NCBI GenBank assembly: GCA_032622095.1
Contig: CP136065.1
Span: 116,973,195 to 117,037,194, forward strand
Length of the DNA stretch: 64,000 nucleotides
Source of the DNA: Siphonodentalium dalli
Taxonomy: Eukaryota; Mollusca; Scaphopoda; Gadilida; Siphonodentaliidae
Direction of reading: 5' to 3'
Shown here: positions 36,501-48,500 of the stretch, piece by piece
Numbering within the stretch: the first letter of the stretch is position 1
How the letters are laid out: each line of letters opens with the position of its first letter
Program-made: the position numbers and the translations under genes
The notes under the pieces: model-generated
Databases searched by the model: none
Seen by the model: the letters and a program-made list of their open reading frames with translations, nothing else
Told to the model about the DNA's origin: nothing

Positions 36501-39500
36501 TTAATATTGAGATGTAGATGGGAACGATTAATTTTGGGGTCATTCGGCCAAAAAACATGGCCGCCAGCAGCCATCTTGGATTTTACTCTTTGTATGACTA
36601 AATCCTTTAGCACGGACTACAGGTCGTATCTTGAGTCTGTTCATCATGAATTTGTTTATGGCTGTTGAAATTGTAATGTAGATGGGAACGAGTCATTTTG
36701 GGGTCATTCGGATGAAAAACATGGCTGCCAGTGGCCATCTTTGATTTCAAAATTCAATCCATTAGCACGGGTTACAGGTCGTACTGTTCGTCTGATCATC
36801 ATGAAATTAGTCATGGATGTTAATATTGAGATGTAAATGGGAACGATTAATTTTGGGGTCATTCGGCCAAAAAACATGGCCGCAGCAGCCATCTTGGATT
36901 TTACTCTTTGTATGACTAAATCCTTTAGAACGGGCTACAGGTCGTACCTTTAGTCTGATCATCATAAAATTTGTCATGTGGATGTTAACAAATGTAGATG
37001 GGAACGAGTCATTTTGGGGTCATTCGGCCGAAAAACATGGCCGCCAGCGGCCATATTTGATTTCAAAATTCAATCCATTAGCACAGGCTACAGGTCGTAC
37101 CTTTAGTCTGATCATCATGAAATTTGTCATGGATGTTAACAATGACATGTAGATGGGAACGAGTCATTTTGGGGTCATTCGGCCGAAAAACATGGCCGCC
37201 AGCAGCCATCTTGGATTTTACTCTTTGTATGACTAAATTCTTTAGCACAGGCTACAGGTCGTACCTTTAGTCTGATCATCATGAAATTTGTCATGGATGT
37301 TAACAATGACATGTAGATGGGAACGAGTCATTTTGAGGTCATTCGGACAAAAAATATGACCACCAGCAGCCATCTTTGATTTCAAAATTTAATCCATTAG
37401 CACAGGCCACAGGTCGTACTGTTCGTCTGATCATCATTATACCCCCCGCAACGAAGTTAGGGGGGGTATACTGGAGTCAGCTTGTCCGTCCGTCCGTCCG
37501 TCCGTCGTCCGTCCGTCCGTCGTCCGTCGTCCGTCCGTCCGTGGACACAAATTTGTCCGGAGTTTTTCTCAGTCGTTTTTTGATCAATTTCTGTGAAACT
37601 TGGCACAGACATCAACCATCATGGGAACCTGTGCACCTGCGATTATGACGTCTGTCGGACTTTTATTTTTGGAGTTATCCCCCCTTTTTCGACTTAGAAA
37701 TTTTTCGCAACATGTATACTTTTGTCCGATCTTTTATTCCTACATTTTTCGGTCAATTTTTTTAAAACTTGGCACAGATATTTAGTACCATTGGAACTTG
37801 TGCACCTGCGATTATGACATCTGTCTGACATTTTTTGGTGGAGTTATCCCCCTTTTTCAACTTAGAAACTTTTTTTGCAACATGCATAATTTTGTCCAAG
37901 CTTTTATTCCTACATTTTTCAGTCAATGTTTTTTAATCTTGGAACTGATATTTAGTACCATGGGAACCTGTGCACCTGCGATTATGACGTCTGTCCGGCA
38001 TTTTTTGTGTGGAGTTATTCCCCTTTTTCGACTTAGAATTTTTTTCGCAACATACATAATTTTGTCCAAGCTTTTATTCCTACAATTTTCGGTCAATAGG
38101 TTTAAGATTAGGGTTATGGTTGTACACCTGCAATGGGAACTGTTATTTTATTATTTTAACTAAATGTTTACTGACATGTGAAACATCTTAGTATTTTAAA
38201 AAGGGGGGTATCCGTAGTCCCATTGGGACAGTCACACCTCTAGTTAAATTTGTCATGGATGTTAATATTGACATGTAGATGGGAACGAGTAATTTTGGGG
38301 TCATTCGGCCAAAAAATATGGCCGCCAGCAGCCATCTTGGATTTTACTCTTTGTATGACTAAATTCTTTAGCACAGGCTACAGGTCGTACCTTTAGTCTG
38401 ACCATCATAAAATTTGTCATGGATGTTAACAATGACATGTAGATGGGAACGAGTCATTTTGGGGTCATTCGGCCGAAAAACATGGCCGCCAGCAGCCATC
38501 TTGGATTTTACTCTTTGTATGACTAAATTCTTTAGCACAGGCTACAGGTCGTACCTTTAGTCTGACCATCATAAAATTTGTCATGGATGTTAACAATGAC
38601 ATGTAGATGGGAACGAGTCATTTTGGGGTCATTCGGCCGAAAAACATGGCCGCCAGCAGCCATCTTGGATTTTACTCTTTGTATGACTAAATCATTTAGC
38701 ACGCGCTACAGGTCGTACTTTTAGTCTGATTATCATAAAATTTGTCATGAATGTTAATAATGACATGTAGATGGGAACGAGTCATTTTGGGGTCATTCGG
38801 CCGAAAAACATGGCCGCCAGCAGCCATCTTGGATTTTACTCTTTGTATGACTAAATTCTTTAGCACAGGCTACAGGTCGTACCTTTAGTCTGACCATCAT
38901 AAAATTTGTCATGGATGTTAACAATGACATGTAGATGGGAACGAGTCATTTTGGGGTCATTCGGCCGAAAAACTTGGCCGCCAGCAGCCATCTTGGATTT
39001 TACTCTTTGTATGACTAAATCATTTAGCACGCGCTACAGGTCGTACTTTTAGTCTGATTATCATAAAATTTGTCATGAATGTTAATAATGACATGTAGAT
39101 GGGAACGAGTCATTTTGGGGTCATTCGGCCAAAAACATGGCCACCAGAAGCCATCTTGGATTTTACTCTTTGTATGACTAAATCATTTAGAACAGGCTAC
39201 AGGTCGTACCTTTAGTGTGATCATCATAAATTTTTTTATGGCTGTTGAAATTGTAATGTAGATGTGAACGAGTCATTTTGGGGTCATTCGGATGAAAAAC
39301 ATGGCCGCTGGTGGCCATCTTTGATTTCAAAATTCAATCCATTAGCACGGGTTACAGGTCGTACTGTTCGTCTGATCATCATGAAATTTGTCATGGATGT
39401 TAATATTGAGATGTAGATGGGAACGATTAATTTTGGGGTCATTCGGCCAAAAAACATGGCCGCCAGCAGCCATCTTGGATTTTACTCTTTGTATGACTAA

Positions 39501-42500
39501 ATCCTTTAGCACGGACTACAGGTCGTATCTTGAGTCTGTTCATCATGAATTTGTTTATGGCTGTTGAAATTGTAATGTAGATGGGAACGAGTCATTTTGG
39601 GGTCATTCGGATGAAAAACATGGCTGCCAGTGGCCATCTTTGATTTCAAAATTCAATCCATTAGCACGGGTTACAGGTCGTACTGTTCGTCTGATCATCA
39701 TGAAATTAGTCATGGATGTTAATATTGAGATGTAAATGGGAACGATTAATTTTGGGGTCATTCGGCCAAAAAACATGGCCGCAGCAGCCATCTTGGATTT
39801 TACTCTTTGTATGACTAAATCCTTTAGAACGGGCTACAGGTCGTACCTTTAGTCTGATCATCATAAAATTTGTCATGTGGATGTTAACAAATGTAGATGG
39901 GAACGAGTCATTTTGGGGTCATTCGGCCGAAAAACATGGCCGCCAGCGGCCATATTTGATTTCAAAATTCAATCCATTAGCACAGGCTACAGGTCGTACC
40001 TTTAGTCTGATCATCATGAAATTTGTCATGGATGTTAACAATGACATGTAGATGGGAACGAGTCATTTTGAGGTCATTCGGCCAAAAAACATGGCCGCCA
40101 GCAGCCATCTTGGATTTTACTCTTTGTATGACTAGATCCTTTAACACAGGCTACAGGTCGTACCTTTAGTCTGATCATCATAAAATTTGTCATGGATGTT
40201 AACAATGACATGTAGATGGGAACGAGTCATTTTGAGGTCATTCGGCCAAAAAACATGGCCGCCAGCAGCCATCTTGGATTTTACTCTTTGTATGACTAGA
40301 TCCTTTAACACAGGCTACAGGTCGTACCTTTAGTCTGATCATCATCAAATTTGTCGTGAATGTTAATAATGACATGTAGATGGGAACGAGTCATTTTGGG
40401 GTCATTCGGCCAAAAAACATGGCCGCCAGCAGCCATCTTGGATTTTACTCTTTGTATGACTAGATCCTTTAACACAGGCTACAGGTCGTACCTTTAGTCT
40501 GATCATCATGAAATTTGTCATGGATGTTAACAATGACATGTAGATGGGAACGAGTCATTTTGAGGTCATTCGGCCAAAAAACATGGCCGCCAGCAGCCAT
40601 CTTGGATTTTACTCTTTGTATGACTAGATCCTTTAACACAGGCTACAGGTCGTACCTTTAGTCTGATCATCATCAAATTTGTCATGGATGTTAACAATGA
40701 CATGTAGATGGGAACGAGTCATTTTGAGGTCATTCGGCCAAAAAACATGGCCGCCAGCAGCCATCTTGGATTTTACTCTTTGTATGACTAGATCCTTTAA
40801 CACAGGCTACAGGTCGTACCTTTAGTCTGATCATCATGAAATTTGTCATGGATGTTAACAATGACATGTAGATGGGAACGAGTCATTTTGAGGTCATTCG
40901 GCCAAAAACATGGCCGCCAGCAGCCATCTTGGATTTTACTCTTTGTATGACTAGATCCTTTAACACAGGCTACAGGTCGTACCTTTAGTCTGATCATCAT
41001 AAAATTTGTCATGGATGTTAACAATGACATGTAGATGGTAACAAGTCATTTAGAGGTCATTCGGCCAAAAAACATGGCCGCCAGCAGCCATCTTGGATTT
41101 TAATCTTTGTATGACTAAATCATTTAGCACGGGCTACAGGTCGTACTTTTAGTCTGATCATCATCAAATTTGTCGTGAATGTTAATAATGACATGTAGAT
41201 GGGAACGAGTCATTTTGGGGTCATTCGGCCAAAAAACATGGCCACCAGAAGCCATCTTGGATTTTACTCTTTGTATGACTAAATCCTTTAGCACGGACTA
41301 CAGGTCGTACCTCGAGTCTGATCATCATGAAATTTTTCATGGCTGTTGAAATTGGAATGTAGATGGGAACGAGTCATTTTGGGGTCATTCGGATGAAAAA
41401 CATGGCCACCAGTGGCCATCTTTGATTTCAAAATTCAATCCATTAGCACAGGCTACAGGTCGTACCTTTGTCTGATCATCATAAAATTTGTCATGGATGT
41501 TAACAATGACATGTAGATGGGAACGAGTCATTTTGGGGTCATTTGTCCAAAAAACATGGCCGCCAGCAGCCATCTTAGATTTTACTCTTTGTATGACTAA
41601 ATTCTTTAGCATGGGCTACAGGTCGTACCTTTACCGTACTGACCCGGTTCAAAGCCCATGCCCGTGTTTAAGCCCACCCATATATTTTGGCCAAATTCCA
41701 TGCACAGGGGAATATTCGTGTTTAAGCCCACCCCAAATTTTGTTCAATTTCAGCAGTGGTAGTAAGTAAGTATTTGTTAATGATACTCCCCAAATAAATA
41801 ATTCCAAGAAGTATATTCACAAACGATCGGTGACGGCGAGAATGCCACGAAAAATGGAGAGTTATAATTCGTAGGTAAGTGATAATATTAAATGAAATAA
41901 AATAAAGTGAATCTTAAATTCACATTTCTTTATTCAATTATACTTCCCTGGGGAAACCAAACGTTTAACAGACATAAAATACAATAGAACCCACTTGCTA
42001 ACAGCGTATAGCTTTAAAAGCCATGTGCGGCTATGCGCGTGCAATACTTTTAAGTTTAATCAAAGCGCACCTGTTCCAACTACAGTACCGGTACTGTAAA
42101 AACATATTTTTCGTGTTCAGTGACAACGTAGACCTATGTGTTCCTACATGTGGCCAAACACAAAGAACTGGCCTCTTGGTTATGTAAACACACAGTGGGT
42201 ATCATAATGGAGCAGAAGGGGGAACTTGTCAATTAACAAAAATGTCTTCCAAACTGCGTCAACTTTATTCACTCGAAACCAAAATATTCAAACACGTGCT
42301 TTTGTATACGTTTTTTATACGTTTTAGCATTCGGCAAACCTCGTCAGATTCCGTCACCGTTTCGCCCAGAGGTCACAGGTCGAGGAGTTCAGAATGCCGT
42401 TTTAGTAGAAATACAACTGCCTTGTCAGTGCTGTTAAATAATTACACTCACTGGCTTTTGTTAAACATGCAATTAGTCGCCATTGTAACATCCTCTATGT

Positions 42501-45500
42501 AGACAATGGATGACGAATAAAGCGCCGGGCTTATTGTTTTCCTAATCAGTCCTAATCGGATTAAATCTGAACATTGATATAAACTATAGTCAGACTATAG
42601 ATAACCCACATTGCCGCTTACATAATAACCAGGGCATTCCTGACTCCAAGCATACACTTTGGGAACAAGACGGCTGTCAGTCAAGACTACATGTACTTAC
42701 ATAATAGTGTCATTTTAACATGGGGAATGTTGTCCAATAAAACTACAAGTGTTATTATAATATTTTAATATTCACATTTAATTGAAAAAATTCCCAAATA
42801 ATCGGCGTCAGATCGGGTTTCATTAGTTTTACTGTCCCGATTTCTTAGGATTTTTGGTTTGCATTTTTGCAAAGGGCCATATCCGAGTTTAAGCCCACTT
42901 GGATTTTTGAGCTCAAATAAAACAAAGGCCCCCTGGGCCTAAACGCGGGTCAGTACGGTAGTCTGATCGTCATAAAATTTGTTATGGATGTTAGCGATGA
43001 CATGTAGATGAGATACAATCATTTTGGGGTCATTCGGCCGAATACATGGCCGTCAGCAGCCATCTTGGATTTTACTTTTCTCTTCATGTCTATAAACTAG
43101 TATTAGACATTCAACTTTCCACATTCCTAATCGCTCCATTGACTGTAATACATTAAATTATTCCCTTTCCAAGTTGAGCTACAGTGTCATTGACACTTTC
43201 ATTAAATGAAAGTGTCAATGACACTGTAGCTCAACTTAGGTAGGGGAATAATTTAATGGTTGACAGTAAATGGAGGAATAGGAAAGGTGCTAATTGAAAT
43301 GTCTAACATGTGCCTAAGGATTTAGTCATGCAAAGAGTAAAATCCAAGATGGCCGCCAGCGGCCATGTTTTTTGGCCAATTGACCCCAAAAGGACTCGTT
43401 CCCATCTACGTGTCATTGTTAACATCCATAACAAATATCATGAAGTTCCGACCAAAGCTACGACCTGTAGCCCGTGCCAAAGGATTTAGTCATGCAAAGA
43501 GTAAAATCCAGGATGGCTGCTGGCGGCCATGTTTTTTGGCCGAATGACCCCAAAATCACTCGTTCCCATCTACATGTCAATACTAACATCCATGACAAAT
43601 TTCATGATAATCAGACGAACAGTACGACCTGTAGCCCGCGCCAATGGATTGAATTTTGAAATCCAAGATGGCTGCCAGCAGCCATGTTTTTTTGCCGAAT
43701 GACCCCAAAATGACTCGTTCCCATTTACATGTCAATGGCAACATTCATGACAAACTTCATAAACATCGGACCAAAGGTACGACCTGTAGCCCGCGCCAAA
43801 GGATTTAGTCATGCAAAGAGTAAAATCCAAGATGGCTGCTGGCGGCCATGTTTTTCGGCCGAACGACACCAAAATGACTCGTTCCCATCTACATCTCATT
43901 GTTAACATCCATAACAAATTTCATGAAGTTCAGACCAAAGCTACAACCTGTAGCCTGTGCTAAAGGATTTAGTCATGCAAAGAGTAAAATCCAAGATGGC
44001 TGCTGGCTGTTTTTTGGCCAAACGACCCCAAAATCGTTCCCATCTACATGTCAATATTAACATTCATGACAAATTTCGTGATGATCAGACAAACAGTACG
44101 ACCTGTAGCCCGCGCCAATGGATTGAATTTTGAAATCCAAGATGGCTGCCAGCGGCCATGTTTTTTGGCTGAATGACACCAAAATGACTCGTTCCCATCT
44201 ACATGTCAATGTCAACATTCATGACAAATCTCATAAAGATCAGATCACAGGTATGACCTGTAGCCCGCGCCAAAGGAAATTGTTGACGGACACACGCACA
44301 CACGGACGACGGACGCCAAACCATGGCAATAGCTCAAACTTACAAAGTAAGTTGAGCTAAAAAGGGGTGTATACTGTTTTGCACCTGTCCGTCTGTCCAT
44401 GCATCTGTGCATGCAAACATCCGTCTGATGTCTGTTCATGTCATAACTTAAACAGTAGTGCTCGGATCTCAATGAAATTTGGTGTGGATGTTCACTGCTG
44501 TGAATTGTCAATTCTAGAGTTATTCATCTTTGTTTATCTTTGTTTATCTGGAAATGTTGGCTTTTTGGTCCGTCTGATGTCATAACTTCAACAGTTGTGC
44601 TGGGATTTCATTTCAGTGATATTGGTATGGATGTTCACCAGGATGAGGACATTCAATAGAGGATTACATCAATTTGTTCGGATTTTCCATTCTAGAATTA
44701 GTCATGAATCTTTGTTTATCTGGAAAAGTTGACTTTTTGGGCCATCCGATGTCTGTTCAGGTCATAACTTGAACAGTAGTCCTCGGATCCCAATGACATT
44801 TTGTATGGATGTTCACTACTATGGGGATATTCAATAGAGGATTAAATCGTTTTGTTCGGGTTTTCCATTCCAGAGTTATTGACTTTGTTTATCTGGAATA
44901 TCTGAGTATAGGCGGTATGCCACAAGGGGGTATGTACCAGACGACAGTCCATCTCTTGTTAGCTTGGAAAATAAGCTTTCTCATTCTCAATGCAAGAGAC
45001 ATGTTTTAAATATGTGACATTATTTTGCCCTAGGCTGTTGACGTTCAAGAAGACCAGAGACCAGTCGCTAAATGAAGGTGCACATTAACACATTATTAAT
45101 CAAAGATTATCCTATGACCGCGTATCCAGTTGTGTCAGCATTTGAAATTGTCTTGGATTATTTTTTTCCGCTAAAGTGCAATGACATATACAAATCATTC
45201 TAGTCAAACTAGTAATTTAACCCAATTCGTACAAATAATTACATCATCAGCAACTAATCGCATTCGCACCCATAACATGAGCAATGTTTATATTTTTCTA
45301 TAAATATGTCAAACAACACTTATGACATTACTAAGACAATTGATAGGTAGTGCAAGAGAGCATCTGGAATAAATAGGATTATTCTGTGCGACCACACAAG
45401 TATCTCAGCGATGCAAGTACTGAAATTTGATATGTCTCTCAAAGAGAGCACCCAGCAACTGCTGTTCAAACACAAGCCTTGAAATAGTGTGCCTGTCATT

Positions 45501-48500
45501 TGCAGAATGAGGTCCCCAGAGGGTGAATTTAGTGATGCTACCCCGCATAGCGGGCTAGCATCACCAAATTCACCCTCTGGGGACCTCATTCTGCTTACAC
45601 CTCAGCAGAATGAGGTCCTCAGAGGGTGAATTTGGCGATGCTAGCCCACCATGATGGGGTAGCATCACTAAATTCACATCTGGGGACCTCATTCTGCAAT
45701 TGACAGGCACACTATTTCAAGGCTTGTTCAAACATTTGATGGCTAGACACAACAAACTTTGTGATGTCCTATGAGTTCATTCTAGTTACTGAATGGATTC
45801 TATCTATTCTTACAGGTTGCGACATCTGTGGCTGCCAGGGGTCTCGATGTTAAACAGCTCATTCTTGTTGTCAATTACAATTGTCCCAACCATTATGAAG
45901 ACTATGTACACCGATGTGGGTGAGTCTAAGTATTATTTATTTTTTTTGCCATTTGTAGCTCAACTTAATTAATGAAGTTGGCATCTGTCATCAATGTGTC
46001 CTTCCGTCCATCCATCAACAACTTCCTTTGGCACACCCTACAGCCACATCCCTCATCTAATCATCACCAAACCTCATATGGATCCTCTGGTTGACCTAGA
46101 TCAGAACTTACCATTTTTAATTAATGCATGTCGTTAGTAGGCCTTCATATGATGTCACATGAAGAAAGATTGACGATCCAGACTACATAATTCATAATGG
46201 AATATTCAATGGCATGAATTGGCATAACTTCAGTTATGGGCAGTCTATCACAAAAATCATTTCGGCAATATACTCAGGTATTGATAATGACTGAGAAAAG
46301 CTACACTGATGTAATCCTTTAATATAGTATTGAGACAATTTGACGAATTGCTCACCAAAAGTCGACATCCAGAATCCCAAGTCAAGTAGTTGCATTTTTA
46401 ATATATGTTATCAGCCTTCATAATTGGCTACGGCAATCAGCATTGCCGAAGCAATTTGCTGAAGCAAACTGGGCCATGGCATACTATTGCCGTAGCGGAT
46501 TGCCGAAACCAAACAATCTGAATTAAGAGGGCTGTGATATATACAGTAATGCTCTAAGTAATCGACTTCTTAACCACAGCAGAATTATTGGTAACTTTTC
46601 AGGATTTAATCGGAAATATGGCTTGTTGCATTAAATTGAGTATGCACTATGTTTTAAGGGAACAATGGTATAATACAATATACCAAAAAAAATGGCAAGG
46701 ACAGTGTTAAAAGATAAAACAAAAGATGCGCTATTTAATAGAATAATTACACAAACACCAGTATGGTATCGGCAGCCATGCTTTGAATCTTTTGATGTTC
46801 TTTCAATTTGTGTCGCATTATGTCACGTCATTTTAATTGAATACAATAAGACAATACGTTTATTGCATATTCTCTGTCACTATGTGTGTAATTAATTCAC
46901 GATGAGTATGGACTAATGTGTCCGGATATGGTATGATGAATGTGTTATAATACAATGCTAAATGAGAAATGTATACACAATGAAACCCAAGCCAACTTAG
47001 CCAAGACACCCAGTATTAATTAGCTGGATGGATACAAATTTAGTAGCCCCGTCCACCGGTTTGTAGCACCAGCCACCGGTTTCCTTTTTCTGATCGTAAC
47101 ACCTCGAAAAATGGGACCAGCTGTTATCTTGCAGTGATTTTATAGTACTCAATAGCCACAGAGTAAATTGGAAGTTTTCCATGGGAATGGGGGTTGTCGA
47201 TTATGAAAAACCCTAGTCATTTCAACACTACTTTTATACCAAAAAGAGTTGGGAGTGGCCTTTCTCCTCACACCATGTCATGGTTTGTACGTCATAGTGG
47301 TTTTTATCCCTTCCCTCAATGTGCATGTATTCATTCACAGAGGGTTATTCAGGACTTCTCCAGCCCTCTTCTCTCCCTATTTATACTAGAGGGAGAAGAT
47401 AGTTCCCCCTTATATGTGAGTGCCATTGGATTACGCAGTGCCTGAGATTAAATTGAAATTATTTTCTTTTCAGCCGTACGGGTCGAGCTGGCAACAAGGG
47501 AAGTGCATATACATTTATAACTTCAGAACAAGGAGGCTATGCCTGTGATATTATAAGGGCTTTAGAGCTAGCAGGTTCAACTGTCCCTCCTGAACTTGAA
47601 GCTCTGTGGGAAACTCACAAAGCCAAGCTAATTTCTGTGAGTACTAAGATGTAAATGTTTAGATATACCATTCCCTGTCACTACTTCACAATGTTATGAG
47701 TGGAACCAAGGGGCCTAACAAGCCTAAAACATTTTTTGAATTTGCATTTTGTATTACAATATCCTTGACATGACATGAACATAGATAGATAGATGCTTTA
47801 GGGACCTTGTAGAAATCAAATAGGATTCTCTGATTCTGATTCGTTAATTTCTATCGAACTCCGATCGCGTACGTGATGCACAAATCGGAGCATTTTAAAG
47901 AGAGTAAAGACAAAAAAAACTCCAATAGAGTATGATAATATTACTGATTTGGTTTCTCAGAAACTCTGATTTTGCGTAATAGAAACTCCAATTTTGTGTA
48001 ATAGAAACTAATAGTTTACGCTGAACCCCGGGTTATCCTTGCAAGACTTAGTGTGGATGCTGCTTTATAATTATGCGTCATGCTCAAGTGTTCATGTAGG
48101 TCTAGCATCCAGATTTTGTTCAATCCGGATTCCCTCATCTGATCTATGCACACATATCCTTAATTTGTAAACAATGAATTAAAAGCCAAATTTCTTCAAA
48201 AATTTGAACCAAACTTGGCAGTTCATCATTTTACAGTGTCTTCACCATAATTATGTTGCCATATGTTTCTTCCAGATTATGTGGTTTGTGAACAATACAT
48301 ACAAATTTGCTCTAGTTCCATAGCTTACGGCCGAAGCCTTCCCTGGATTTATAATATCTGTTGTATTATAAATCCACTGACGAAGGCTTCGGCCTAAAGC
48401 AATGGAACTAGAGCACATTCGACTTCATGAAAATCCCCCAAAATTTGTTTCCCAAAGTTCTTAACATGTATTCCATGTCGTGAAGATGTTGTGATCGTGC

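Larger units (their letters stand above)
35251..40035 (+). repeat. Near-identical ~2.09-kb tandem duplication inside the array
   Basis: The irregular segment TCGGACAAAAAATATGACCA occurs at 35251 and 37343 (2092 bp apart). From 35342 to about 37135 the sequence matches 38246 to about 40035 almost base for base, including idiosyncratic variants such as CATGGCCGCAGCAGCCATC (36877 and 39776). The offset there is 2899 bp because of the 807-bp insertion. A few differences exist, for example AACATGG versus AACTTGG near 38971. Confidence 0.85.
34895..44373. repeat. Giant composite array of 164-bp units in head-to-head inverted orientation
   Basis: The left terminus TATACCCCCTTTTTAGCTCA (34895) and right terminus (inverse, ending about 44373) are matched. 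Both continue into AGCTCAACTT..GTAAGTTTGAGCTATTGCC and CAACRATTTCCTTTRGC. Roughly 36 units read forward from 35000 to 43080 and about 6 read reverse from 43320 to 44280. The unit measures exactly 164 bp between GCACAGGCTACAGG landmarks at 35636, 35800 and 35964. Conserved core: GGCCGCCAGCAGCCATCTTG, TTTTACTCTTTGTATGAC, GCTACAGGTCGTACC, ACATGTAGATGGGAACGAGT. It lies wholly within the DDX46 intron 32994-45815. Confidence 0.9.

Noticed and set aside
35000-44300. Short ORFs with [10 protein letters not shown]-like or AAAAMFFG-like peptides on both strands
   Set aside because: They are readings of the 164-bp satellite and recur only because the DNA repeats.
34895-44373. CRISPR-like array
   Set aside because: Contiguous 164-bp units without unique spacers, in an animal intron.
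45905-45919. Cys in HRCGRTGR as a damaging change in motif VI
   Set aside because: Vertebrate DDX46 has Ala there, but Cys at this position is common in DEAD-box proteins. The catalytic residues are intact.
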